30,794 bases of DNA from Falciphora oryzae (GCA_000733355.1 JNVV01000011.1:76060-106853); one strand, 5' to 3'. Positions 20,294-30,675 are shown, numbered from the stretch's first letter. A program made the numbers and translations. The notes: generated from the sequence alone by a model not told the origin.

Positions 20294-20745
20294 AGCTATA
20301 ACTCCAATATTACAAAATGCTTTAAAATCGATTTCAAAACCGCTACGTTAAAACTGCGCTTTAAAAAGGAAAAAGGGTTAACTTTTATTACCAATCCTAA
20401 TTATATTAGGCATTTGGACCGCTAAAAAAACTTCCGGCGGTCTATTTAGTTTTTCGATTTGCATACCAAACACGATAAAATCAATTCGCTAGTGCTTAAA
20501 TCGCTTTCCTCGTTAAATAGTGCTCCTTCTGCCTCGAAACGGCAGAAAATTGCGGCAATTTTCTTCTTTTCCTAGCAGTTTCGAGCTAAATAATTTTATC
20601 CGCCGCAAGCGTAGCAAGCGCCGTTCGTTTTAGGCGTAGCCAATTCGGTGTTTTTTTCGGGGGCCTTATCTTTAAACACGTCGGAAATACGGAATTTGCG
20701 CCCACGGTATTCGCAACGTTTATTATTCTTTTTTAAGGTTTTTGC
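20294..20745 (-). pseudogene. Element 1 gag 3' end and pol 5' end
   Basis: This stretch lies between elements 4 and 2 and aligns with 24797-25248 of element 2. On the minus strand it holds the end of gag with the zinc-knuckle remnant CYACGG-stop-NYLARNC (about 20616-20575; the His is Tyr), the gag stop TAA 20446-20448 and the start of the -1 pol frame with its PPE motif. It is cut on the left by element 4 in the protease region and on the right by element 2 within gag. Confidence 0.82.
20741..20745 (+). repeat. Target-site duplication TTTGC, left flank of element 2
   Basis: TTTGC recurs at 26680-26684. The empty site is at 25244-25248 inside element 2 itself (GTTTTTGCTTATTT). Confidence 0.95.
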
Positions 20746-20961
20746 TATCACGATCAAAGAGCGTAGGCTTCGCAGCCAAATGCAATTAATGCTATGGACT
20801 AAAGACTCTTTTATAGGGAGGAAACAAAAAAAAAAGGCGCGGCGCGCCGAAAGCGCGATGCGGTAGAAAAAGCGGTGCGGCGTTTCATCGCACGAGCCAT
20901 TTCGTAACGCGTGCTCACGTGAATGCCTGCGGCGTGCGGTAAACTGCCTTAGGGCGTCACA
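20746..20961 (-). repeat. Element 2 3' LTR
   Basis: 216 bp starting TATCACG (TGT changed to TAT) and ending CGTCACA. The purine tract GAGAAGGGGTAG (coding strand) is at 20962-20973. Confidence 0.95.
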
Positions 20962-21007
20962 CTACCCCTTCTCAAGCCCGAATATCGCGTACGCGGTGCT
21001 CGAGGCT

Positions 21008-24000
21008 TTATCTATGTCGTATTGGCCTCTTTTTTGTTACTCCCGCATGCTTTGCCACGTTGTTATTATCCCGATCCTCCGGATGCACGTCCTTTGCTGC
21101 CGCTCTAATCCAGTTTTGCAGGTTAACCGGCGGTCTTGCGGCCTTTAGGTATATCAAATGGAACGTTTCCAACGCGGTGGCAGCGTTTTTAAAATTCTTT
21201 GCCAAATACCATTCGTTGTTAAGGTCGCATCCTTTCCAACTAACCTGGTATTACAGCTTTTTTGCTTTACCAGTAACCCGGGATACCAATACCCTATCGA
21301 TTTCCCATTTTAGCTCGCCGTTGATATCCTTTGGGGGCTCCGGCTTTTAATGCTATTGCGGCAGCGGGTCGTTCGGAAACTTGCGAAATCGATCTGCGTG
21401 GAAAAAATTCGAGCCCTTATATCCCGGTAGCACCTCGAAAACGAAACTATAGCCTCGTTTTTTTAACACCTTCCATAGGCCGGCGTACTAAAAGTTTAAG
21501 CGGGTTGTAGGCGCTGTAGTTATAAAACCCTTTTTCCGAACAAATACCGAATCGCCGACCTTAAAGTCTACCGGGCGTCGCTTTTTGTTGGCTTAGATCT
21601 TTTGGGCTTTTTACGCGGCCAATACGTTATCATAAGCCAAATCCTACACGGCTTTGGTTTGGTTTACCAGCTCCAAAGCTTTCTACTATCGTTCGTTCTT
21701 AACGTCGGTTGGAGGCAGTTTTTGAAATAGCGGATTCCGGGGTTCGCAGCCCAACAGGACCTTTAAAGGGGCCATGCCCAAGGACGAGTGCCATACGGCG
21801 TTATAAGCAAAGTCGAAAGCGGGAAGGTGCACGCTCCATTGCCTTTGGTATTTGTCCACGTAAAACCGTAACTGTTGGTCCAATTTAGCATTGGTAATTT
21901 TAACTGCGCTTTGAGTTTGCGGATGAAGGGCGCTGCCGTAACGGTGTTTCGTACCTGTAAGTTTGTTAAATTTGGCGAAAAACTTAAAAATAAAAGGATT
22001 TGCGTTGTTTAACAGCCAAACGGAAAGGCAACCCAAAATACGGTACAGCTGCCGGTAGTACCGCATCGCAAGGACCTTAGCGGTGTCGGTTTTATAGCCT
22101 GGAAGCGTGCATTTAATTCTGCTAAATTTACAAACGAAAACCCAAACGTAATCGTAGCCGTGGTCGTCCTTCGGCATATTTTTACCATTAATAGCGATTT
22201 GTTTCCAAACGATTTTGGGGACGGGCAGTGGATATAACAGGCCAGGTGTCTTGTTATGCTTGGATTTATTACGGTAGCATTCGTGGCAATTGTTAATATA
22301 TCGGCGGACGTTTTTATTTATACCTTCCCAAAAATAGTCCCTTTTAAAAAGGCGGATGGTTTTATTTTAACCGCCGTAGGCGAAAATCGGGGGGGCGTGA
22401 GTTTCGCGGATGAGCGCGGTGCGAAGGGCAATTTTTCCGTCTGTCGTTAGGGGCGGTACTACGAATCGGCCTTTTTAGTAACCCAAACCTTGCTAAGTGT
22501 TTTCGAATCGCACGAATTCAGCGAGGTCGGCCCCGTAAATGTTTTAAGCCGTCGAGGTAATTGCTTGGATTTGGGCCGGAACAGTTTTGGGCATTTTTAA
22601 AGCTGGACCTAAAACTCTTTTAAAGGGAACGAGCGTAAAGGAACGTTCCTTTGCCTTTTGAGCTTTGACCGTGGGCGATTCAACCGTTTTCCGGGACAAG
22701 GCATCGGCAACGACGTTTTCCTAGCCTCGGCGGTACTAAAACCAATAGTCGAAATTAGCGAAATACGTGCTCCACTTTATTTGGCGGACACCAAGCTTCT
22801 ATTTGGTTATAAAATAAACGAGGGCTTAATAATCCGTAACGATAGTAATTTTCGATCCCCACAATTCAGTTTCGAAATGCTTGAGCGTTTAAATAACGGC
22901 GAGGAGTTCTCGATCCTGGATCGGGTACGCTCGTTTAGCTAGAAACATGGTTTTGCTAAAGTAACCCACTAGTTTCCAAATCCCGTTTTTTTATTGTTGC
23001 TAGACAACTCCTCCTGTAGCGTTACGTAACGCGTCGGTTTCGATTCGGGTCGGGCGTCCCGGGGTAAAAAACGCCAGGACCGGGGCTTCGGTAGCCAGCT
23101 TTTTCATTTTTTCAAAAGCGTTTTTTTATTCAGGCCCCATTTCGAAAGTGGCGTCTTTTTTAAAGAAACGTGTTAAAGGTTCGGCACCGTCGCTCGCGTA
23201 ATAACAAAACACTCGCACGTAATTGCACAATCCGAAAAAGGACTTAACCGCAAATTTGTTAGTAAGGTCCTCAAACTTCCAGTTGGTAATGGCGGCTATT
23301 TTAGTAAAGTCTATCCGGACGCTTTAACCGACTTCAATAACTAGGCCCAAGTACTCCAATATCGTAGTGTTAAACCGGCTCTTTTTAATATCTCTTTAGA
23401 AATGGGCTTGGTTTAACCGGTAAATAACCTTTTCGATATAAGCCCAATGCGTGGCCTCGTCAAACTTTTCCGAATAAATTAAAACGTCGTCAGCGTACGC
23501 GCTCGCGAAAACGTTTAGGAGCTCGTTCAATTGGGCGTTAATAAACGCTTGCCACCAAATTGGGCCGACTTTAAATCCGAAAGGGAGGACTTTCCACTAA
23601 AATATCCCTTAGCGTGTCCGGAAAGCCGTTAAATACCGTAACTTTACCGACATTAACAATCGGTTAAACGCGCGGATAATATCGACTTTGGACAGTCTTT
23701 TGGCCTTGCCACACTTAGCAATCGTACCGTTAACGTCGGGTACTAAAACGAAGCGGGACTTAAAAAACTTATTCACTTAGCGATAGTTTTAACAAAAGCG
23801 CCGTTCGTTCGAATATAGCTTCGGGACGAAAAGGTTTAAAACAGATCTATCGGCTATACAGGGCTCGATAAAACCGAAAGCGAAAAGTTCGTCGGTAATT
23901 TGTTTTTTAAATGGGAGCATCGAAAAAGGTGTCCGGTAGGTAGGCGGCGATCCTTTCAAAGGTTTTTCCAGCTCGAGGACCACGTTGTACCCAGGTCGAT

Positions 24001-24950
24001 TCGGTAAAAGCTTGGTGGAAGCTTTTTTGGAAAAAAACCCTTCCAAATGAGCAATTTCCGGGGGAATTAGGCTTCGGACGAGCTCAATATGCTTATGGTC
24101 CTCGTCGACGGGAAAGGGAATCGGCTGGCCAAAAAAAGTTCGCTAGGGCTTAACCGAAATTGCCTAAATCTTAGCGGTAAATTCGGGGCTTTCGAAAGGA
24201 ATTAGGGCGTTCGGAAAAGGCAAAGACTTCCACCTTTTTTGGCGGGGGTCGTTTTCAATCTGGGCTTAAAAAGCTTAGATTTCCGTCGGCGGGGGAAGGG
24301 AAAAGGTTACCGATTTGGGGTGCGATCGAAATTGCCGTTGCTATTCCGGGTTGGTAAAGATGGCCTGAATTTGGTGCGACTAACGTTCCTTTTTAACTTG
24401 CTGGTCTATTAAACGATTTCGCCGTTGGGCATTACGTTAGGCTACGGCGTTGAAACGACCGTTAAACGGGGAAATAGTAATGGCCGGGGAAAACTTAGTG
24501 TTATTAAGCAAAGCATCGGGCCAAATAATCTCCCGCTTCGATAAGCGAAGGAAAAGGTCTTTTTCTACCAGCCAAAGCAATTTTATAAAAATATCGTAAC
24601 CAATATCTGCGATCCAGAACTTTTGATCGACGAAACGGCGGCCGTTTATTTCAAAAATGGCGATAAAAATGTGGGTTACATTTGTTATTAGGAAATTACG
24701 GAAATCGGAAAGGGCAATAAGTCGAAATAGCCGTTTAACTTCGGTTCCAAAGTGCTTTTTAGCAAAAGCGGCTGCTTTATAACTAATAAAAAAGTGGGCT
24801 ATAGCTCTAATGTTACAAAATGCTTTAAAATCGATTCCAAAACCGCTGCGTTGGAATTGCGTTTTAAAAAGGAAAAAGGGTTAACTTTTATTACCGATCC
24901 TAGCTATATTAAGCATTTAAACCGCCGAAAAAACTTCCGGCGGTTTATCT
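21008..24950 (-). pseudogene. Element 2 pol: protease, RT, RNase H, integrase, chromodomain
   Basis: One minus-strand frame (24046, 22177 and 21205 share phase), -1 relative to gag. Protease: near 24840, FCNIRA where FCDTGA is expected, so all three core residues are changed. RT: about 24046-23400, with SKVDIIRAFN keeping the first Asp and AYADDVLIY intact. RNase H: about 23000-22650, with QDRELLAV, VTDY and VVADALSRKT largely preserved. Integrase: 22250-21690, where AINGKNMP and LLNNANPF show Asn at both catalytic Asp positions and HPQTQSAVKIT shows Lys for the Glu. Chromodomain: 21316-21150, WEIDRVLVSRV, YQVSWKGCD and EWYLAKNF, followed by NAATALETFHLIY. It ends at 21008. Stops derive mostly from Trp and Gln codons. 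Confidence 0.9.
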
Positions 24951-26343
24951 AATTTTTCAACTCGCATACCGAATACGATAAAATCAACTCGCTGGTGCTC
25001 AAATCGCTTTCCTCGTCAAATAGTGCTCCTTTTGCTTCGAAGCGGCGGAAAATTGCGGCAATTTTTTTTTTTTCCTAGCAGTTTCGAGCTAAATGACCTT
25101 ATCCGCCGCAAGCGTAGTAAACGCCGTTCGTTTTAGGCGTAGCCAGCTCGGTGTCTTTTTTGGGGGCCTTATTTTTAAGCACGTCGGGAATACGGAACTT
25201 GCGCCTACGGTATTCGCAACGTTTATCATTCTTTTCCGGGGTTTTTGCTTATTTTTCCTTGCGAATTAGGTAGGTACGATAATAGGCTAAAGCGGCGCCG
25301 GTCACGCTGCGGGTAAACATTTCGTAACTAATGTTAGGGTTTTCGGCATCGTTAAACAGGCGGGGATCGAGGTTTGGGGGAATATGCTCGAAAAAAATAC
25401 TTTTGCGTTTTTCCATAATGATGTTGGCGCGGTCGGCTAGTACGTTAATCTTTGCGATAAACTGGTGGATGTCCATAAATTTATCAACTAGGTCGTATAT
25501 TATTTTGCTAAGTTCGGTTCGAGCTTTGGTAGGTTAATAGGCGTCGTAATAAACGGCGGCGAACGTAGTTACCATTTCTAACGCGTTAGCAAACGGGTTT
25601 TTAAAGGAGGGGTTATATCGGGCTTCGAGGAGGAAGTTGGCATTTCCGGTCGTATTCGCATAAATTACAGCTATACGATTACGCTCGTTTTTAAAGGTGA
25701 TGTCGTTTTCCATAAATTTATCGGCCAAACGGACCACCCAACTGGTAAACTCGTCCTTATCGCCGCTAAAGGCGCCAAGTTCCATTCCGGTGCGCTTATT
25801 TTTCGAATTATAGTTTAAGTTTTTGGTTATTATGCCGCCCTTATCGTTGTAGGGTTTAAAAGCTAAGAGGGCGGTTACGCCAATGGGCACGAACGCTATG
25901 CCTCCAAAAACGCTTTCGGCTGGGGTAGATTGGCGGGAAATAAAGGCGCCCTAGGTTCGGAGTTGGGATATAACGGCGGCGACAACCGCCGCCACGTCGG
26001 CCTGCTAGGCAAGCGGGGAAGGGGTTTAACCAAACATAGTTGTATTTAGGTTGTTATCCTTAACCAGGTTTTCGTTTGTTAATTTAAACGCTTGGTTTTC
26101 TTTTTGTTGTAATTACTCCTTTGCGCTTTAAAGCGGGTAATCGGGGTTGGTCTTTTGCTTCGCGAGCGCAACGTCGGGCTCGTAAAGGACCTCGATTTCG
26201 GACTCGATATCGTTTTCTGGGTCGGTAGGTTGGGACGGCGTATCTTCTACCGCGGGGTTAGCCTCGGTAGGCTTTTCTAACACGTTTTCTGTTAGGCGAA
26301 ATGATTTTCTCGTAAACGACCCCCAATCTTTTTTTTTGGGCAT
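24949..26343 (-). pseudogene. Element 2 gag
   Basis: Starts at ATG 26341-26343 (MPKKKDWGSF) and ends at TAG 24949-24951, about 464 codons. An acidic N-terminal segment is followed by a capsid region (GAFSGDKDEFTSWV, ADKFMENDITF, EHIPPNLDPRLF, ISYEMFTRSV). A zinc knuckle at 25119-25078 reads YYACGG-stop-GHLARNC, with the first Cys changed to Tyr. Open stretches are 26343-26128, 25890-25534 and 25476-25249; the stops between them fit mutated Trp/Gln codons. Capsid assignment rests on similarity to the Gag of element 5 and on position. Confidence 0.85.
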
Positions 26344-26463
26344 AGGGTCGTGTTGTCGCGTAAAATTTTGCGTCGTTTACGTCCAACGGAGCTAGGGGGT
26401 GAAATGAGTGGTACTATATTTAATAAATCGCTTAGCCAGCGAAATATGGAAATAAAAAAGTAG

Positions 26464-26679
26464 TGTTACGATTAGGGAGCGTAGGCTTCGCAACCAGGTG
26501 CAATTGATGCTATGGACTGAAAACTTTTCTATGGGGAGGAAATAAGGAAAAAAGGCGCGGCGCGCCGAAGGCGCGATGCGGTAGAAAAAGCGGTGCGGCG
26601 TCTCATCGCACGAGCCATTTCGTAACGCGTGCTCACGTGGATGCCTGCGGCGTGCGGTGAACTGCCCTGGGGCGTCACA
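26464..26679 (-). repeat. Element 2 5' LTR
   Basis: 216 bp, TGTTACG to CGTCACA on the plus strand, followed by the second TTTGC. The 120 bp between it and the gag ATG is the leader; no tRNA-type primer-binding site was recognised. Confidence 0.95.
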
Positions 26680-26684
26680 TTTGC

Positions 26685-27779
26685 CTATTTTTCTTTGCGA
26701 ATTAAATAGGTACGATAATAGGTTAAGGCGGCGCCGGTTACGTTACGGGTAAACATTTCGTAGCTAATATTAAAGTCCTCGGCGTCATTAAACAAACGGG
26801 GATCGAAGTTTAAGGGAATATGCTCGAAAAAAATACTTTTACGTTTTTTTATAATAATATTAGCGCGGTCGGCTAACACGTTAATTTTTGCGATAAACTA
26901 GTAAATATCTATGGATTTATTAGCTAAATCGTACATTATTTTGCTAAATTCGGCTCGAACTTTAATAGGTTGATAAGCGTCGTAATAAACGGCGGCGAGC
27001 GTGGCTACTATTTTTAACGCGTTAGCAAACGGGTTTTTGGAAAAGGGGTTATATCGGGCTTTAAGGAGGAAGTTAGCATTTCCGGTCGTATTCGCATAAA
27101 TTACAGCCATACGATTACGCTCGTTTTTAAAAGTAATGTCGTTTTTTATAAATTTATCGGCCAAACGGACTACCTAATTGGTAAATTCGTCCTTATCGCC
27201 GCTAAAAGCGCCAAGCTCTATTCCGGTGCGCTTATTTTTCGAATTGTAATTTAGGTTTTTGGATATTATATCGCCCTTATCGTCGTAAGGTTTAAAGGTT
27301 GGGAAGGCGGCTACGCCAATAAGCACGAACGCTATGCTTCCAAAAACGCTTTCGGCCGGGGTAGATTGGCGGGAAATAAAAGCGCCTTAGGTTCGGAGTT
27401 GGGATATAACGGCGGCGACGACCGCCGCCACGTCGGCCTACTAGGCAAGCGGGGAAGGGGTTTAACCAGACATGGTTATATCTAAATTATTATCCTCAAC
27501 CAGGTTTTCGTCTGTTAATTTAAACGCCTAGTTTTTTTGTTGTTATAATTGCTCGTCTGCGCTTTAAAGCGGGTAATCGGGGTTGGTCTTTTGCTTCGCA
27601 AACGCGACGTCGGGCTCGTAAAAAACCTCGATCTCGAACTCGATATCGTTTTTTAGGTCGGTAAGTTGGAACGGCGTATTTTCTGCCGCGGGGCTAGCCT
27701 CGGTAGGCTTTTCTAACACGTTTTCTATCAAACGAAATAACTTTCTCGTAAACGGCCCCCGGTCCTTCTTCTTAGGCAT
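26685..27779 (-). pseudogene. Element 1 gag, 5' part
   Basis: Starts at ATG 27777-27779 (MPKKKDRGPF) and runs left to the element 2 insertion, continuing at 20745. It matches element 2 gag closely (ADKFIKNDITF, EHIPLNFDPRLF, ISYEMFTRNV) with extra G-to-A and C-to-T changes. The longest open pieces are 27779-27564, 27164-26898 and 26879-26685. Confidence 0.85.
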
Positions 27780-27899
27780 AAGGTCGTGTTATCGCGTAAA
27801 ATTTTGCGTCGTTCACGTCTGACGGAGCTAAGGGGTAAAATAAGTGGTGCTGTATTTAATAAATCGCTCAACCAGCGAAATATGGAAATAAAAAAGTAA

Positions 27900-28115
27900 T
27901 ATCACGATCATAAAGCGTAAGCTTCGCAGCCAAATGCAATTAATACTATAGACTAAAAACTTTTCTATAGGGAAAAAACAGGGAAGGAAAGCGCGGCGCG
28001 CCGAAGGCGCGATGCGGTAAAAAAAACGGTGCGGCGTCTCATCGCACGAGCCATTCCGCGACGCGTGCTCACGTGGATGCCTGCGGCGTGCGGTAAATTG
28101 CCCTGGGTCGTCACA
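27900..28115 (-). repeat. Element 1 5' LTR
   Basis: 216 bp, TATCACG to CGTCACA on the plus strand, followed by TGTCC (28116-28120), the TSD shared with 1663-1667. The stretch 27780-27899 between it and gag is the leader. Confidence 0.95.
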
Positions 28116-28173
28116 TGTCCAAGATTGGTCTCTGCTACACGGCAGCGTCGCACAAGGAGGCTGCGTTGATTCA

Positions 28174-28414
28174 GGGGCTGTTCAATACAAAATGGTTTTT
28201 TAGTTATTTAGTTTTTTAGGAGTCAAAAATGCTTTCACCAAAAGATGCACGTAAAAACCTGGGAAATTCGGTTAAAAAAAATACTTTTAGTCTGCTAAAA
28301 TTTCATTTTTATAAGGTTTTGCATCATTTATGCTTTTTTCAAAAATCTTAAAAACCGCCGGTTTTTAAGATTAGTATGGGAAAAACTAAAAAACCTTTTG
28401 TATTAAACAGCCCC
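28174..28414 (+). mobile_element. MITE A: 241-bp Tourist/Harbinger-like inverted-repeat element
   Basis: Starts GGGGCTGTTCAATACAAAA and ends with the inverse TTTTGTATTAAACAGCCCC. It is flanked by TCA on both sides (28171-28173 and 28415-28417), a 3-bp duplication. It has no coding capacity and is AT-rich inside. An internal hairpin of two 14-base arms around one base lies at 28344-28372. The G/C-rich ends resembling GGGGCTGTT plus a 3-bp TSD suggest the PIF/Harbinger superfamily; this is inference. Confidence 0.85.
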
Positions 28415-28569
28415 TCAGTTGCCCCAGAATTCAGGGAAACTTCGGTAAGTGCAGCCTTTCCGCCTGTCGTCGGTTTGAGTCTAACGAGCTCCAGGTATCG
28501 ACACGTCCGCGCCAACCTAATCCATTGCTCTGATCTTGGTCGGGAGGCATTTCGGGAGGCTGAGATGCA

Positions 28570-28811
28570 GGGGCTGTTCAATACAAAAGGTTTTTTTTAG
28601 TTTTTCCCATACTAATCCTAAAAACCGGCGGTTTTTAAGATTTTTGAAAAAAGCATAAATGATGCAAAACCTTATAAAAATGAAATTTTAGCCGACTAAA
28701 AGTATTTTTTTAACCGAATTTCCCAGGTTTTTACGTGCATCTTTTGGTAAAAGCATTTTTAACTCCTAAAAAACTAAAAAACTAAAAAACCATTTTGTAT
28801 TGAACAGTCCC
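28570..28811 (-). mobile_element. MITE B: 242-bp second copy, in the opposite orientation to MITE A
   Basis: Near-identical to MITE A but inverted, with ends GGGGCTGTTC and GAACAGTCCC and a 3-bp TSD GCA (28567-28569 and 28812-28814). The two copies are 155 bp apart and could pair as a long inverted repeat. The position splits a codon of the host frame (ATG CA|G ATG). Confidence 0.85.
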
Positions 28812-28815
28812 GCAG

Positions 28816-30675
28816 ATGCGGGGGGTGCAATTCCAGGCACGTCAGGCCTGCGAGCCAGGTGGAATAGTAAGTGAAAAAAAAACAAGGTAGTCAAGAATTT
28901 TACGGATACCGTTAGCTGAACTCTCAAAAGCTTTCCAAATTAATCTGGGCCCTCGACGACGAGAATCTCGCCAAACAACTCACGAAGGTCTACGTCTTGC
29001 AGCTCGAGGACTTTTCGAAAAGCTACAAGGACGGAACCGCCGCTACCAAGAAAAAGTTTGATGACTGGGCCGACCACACTAACGAATTCTATCGTACCTG
29101 TGTCGACTCCGAAGGCAAGTTATCAACTTCCATCAAGCTGATTAATGGTGCATCTGCTAACCCCAAGGGGTATGCTCCGACAGACAACGACCGCCGACTT
29201 CGCGAATCGGAACGAGAGCGGAGGAACCAGGTCACCATCAAGAGACAGACCGAAACCCAGCTCCACGGAGTCGCTGAGGAGAAGAGAGAGGCTGTAAACG
29301 AGGCCGAGAAATATGAACGGGAATTGAGAGATGCCCTTCGAAGCGCCGGGCCAAGTATGCTATTCCGCTCTCTACCAGTTCCCGTCTCCCATCCGCGGTG
29401 GGCGGGCCGCTGACACTGTTTGTTTCGATACGCAGACTGGAAAGACTTGGCGATCGCGGCGGGCGGCGCGGCGGAGGGACTTGCATACCGCACGATCGAC
29501 GCCCTCTCGCAGACTTTTGGTCTCCTAGGGGATTTGTCCTCTCAACCCGCCCCTTCTCGCGCACCCTGGGAGCGCGCGCCGGTCACCATCCCAGCGGAGC
29601 TGCTCTGTGAGGGTGAGGTGGAGCGGTCCAGGGGGGATGCCCCGTCGAGCCCACCACCGCCGTACCAAGCTGGAGACAGCGTTCGTAAGTTGGCTGCATT
29701 TTCTTATGTTGCGGCTATGTCGTGTGCTTACCGTCCCTTTTTTTCTCCGTGAATGCGTAGTCGCACAACGACTGGCGGTCAAGACTGCCAGAGTCAATGT
29801 TGCCAACCGGAACGTGAGCAACACGCAGGACAGGCTCCGAGATCTTCGCGAAGAGCGCCGCGATCTAGAGCAGAGTCTAAGGATGACCGAGACCCTGATG
29901 GAGGAACTTGATCAGAAATGCAAGACTTTGGTGAGTCCGGGGGGTCTTTCCGTTGAGTACCTGAGAGAGAGTGTGTGAGGGATAAATAGAAGCTGACACG
30001 CTCCTCACCCCATGTTCAGGAGGGGATCAAAGAGGTGCTGAAGGAGTGTCTGGAAGCTCTGGGCCAGCTCAAGACACAGATCCAGAGCCTTCAAAAGTTC
30101 TTCGACAAGCTACACATCCTCGTCGAAACCGGGCTTTTCCAGAAAGTAGGGGGCTTTTCGGGTGAAGTGAAGGCTGTTTCCAGCACCACCCTGGTAAGTT
30201 TTCGAACTCGGTCTTTCCGTTGCTAGGGCCGCTGACAAACCGACCACAAATTTGACGACACAGAGCGATCCTGTTTTTCGACGGAGTCTGAAAGAGACTG
30301 CAGGAAACCTCGTGTTATGGTTCGCGGCCGCTTTCGAACTGGCGACTCTCTGCGTGGACGTGTCGGTAAAGCACATCATGCCCAACATCCAAAGGCTCGA
30401 CGACCTGGCCGCCTTGGCTGGAGGCGACAACAGAATCCCCGCCAAGAGAATGGCGATCGAGATACAGAACCATCTAGTGCGCACCCAGCGGGAAATTGAA
30501 ACAATGGCAGACGAGGTTCGTTCTTATATTTCCTCATCCTCCTCTCCGCTGGTCATCCGAAGACATGCACGTTGTTGTGGGTACTAATGCGTGTGCATAA
30601 AAACCAACACAGAAACGCGACGCTATGAAGAGTGTTCTAGTACCAGTTAGGCGAGGCGGCGGGATTAAGTATTGA
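28816..30675 (+). CDS. Helical/coiled-coil host protein of unknown function, seven exons (5' end uncertain)
   Basis: Exons by frame and splice signals: 28816-28866, 28916-29354, 29436-29684, 29761-29930, 30020-30193, 30264-30515, 30613-30675. Introns are 49, 81, 76, 89, 70 and 97 bp, most with GTAAGT/GTATGC/GTGAGT donors and CTGAC or CTAAT branch sites. From 28916 the exons total 1,347 nt in phase to TGA 30673-30675. The product (about 465 residues from ATG 28816) begins with a helical domain (FDDWADHTNEFYRT). A charged coiled coil follows (RRLRESERERRNQ... AEKYERELRDAL), then an Ala/Gly-rich hydrophobic segment (DLAIAAGGAAEGLAYRTI), a proline-rich linker (SSPPPPYQ) and a second coiled coil (QDRLRDLREERRDLEQSL). 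Near the C-terminus is another apolar helix (NLVLWFAAAFELATLCVDV). Helix-hydrophobic-helix layouts occur in membrane-active and other helical-bundle proteins, so no function is assigned. ATG 28816 lies just after MITE B; the original start was probably further upstream. Confidence 0.75.

Larger units (their letters stand above)
20746..26679 (-). mobile_element. Element 2: complete copy of the element 1 family, 5,934 bp, inserted into element 1 gag
   Basis: LTRs 20746-20961 and 26464-26679 (216 bp each), TSD TTTGC, same orientation as element 1. It is uninterrupted, so it serves as the reference for the family: gag 26343-24949, pol about 24950-21008 in the -1 frame. It is less mutated than element 1 but still has many nonsense codons and lost catalytic residues, so it is non-autonomous. 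Confidence 0.95.
1668..28115 (-). mobile_element. Element 1: chromodomain Ty3/gypsy retrotransposon hosting all the other elements
   Basis: Outermost insertion, coding on the minus strand, with 216-bp LTRs at 1668-1883 (3') and 27900-28115 (5') and TSD TGTCC. Its own sequence is 1668-3497, 10100-12321, 20294-20745 and 26685-28115. The rest is element 3, element 4 (with element 5 inside) and element 2. The pieces add up to 5,935 bp against 5,934 bp for element 2, the uninterrupted copy of the same family. Order on the minus strand is gag, protease, RT, RNase H, integrase, chromodomain. It is more heavily mutated (G-to-A and C-to-T) than element 2, as expected for the oldest copy, and cannot be autonomous. 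Confidence 0.95.
28121..28866 (+). pseudogene. Disrupted 5' region of the right-hand host gene
   Basis: With the two MITEs removed (keeping one TSD copy each), this host stretch reads as coding into the exon ending at 28866. One version uses a 50-bp intron, 28445-28494, with donor GTAAGT, branch CTAAC and acceptor CAG, giving SKIGLCYTAASHKEA before it and YRHVRANLIHCSDLGREAF after it. The alternative is unspliced and open from 28121, and joins in phase to ATG 1610 on the far side of element 1. Both converge on the frame containing MRGVQFQARQACEPGGI (28816-28866). MITE A and MITE B both interrupt exons. No similarity to a named family was recognised. Confidence 0.5.

Noticed and set aside
22658..22942. 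A 94-codon plus-strand open frame (also the matching stretch near 10200-10730)
   Set aside because: It is antisense to the RNase H region of the minus-strand pol, whose in-frame motifs (QDRELLAV, VVADALSRKT) show the true coding strand.
28348..28600. Small open frames on both strands between and inside the MITEs taken as separate genes
   Set aside because: Their ends are MITE terminal sequence. The host part is better read as the interrupted exon of the downstream gene.
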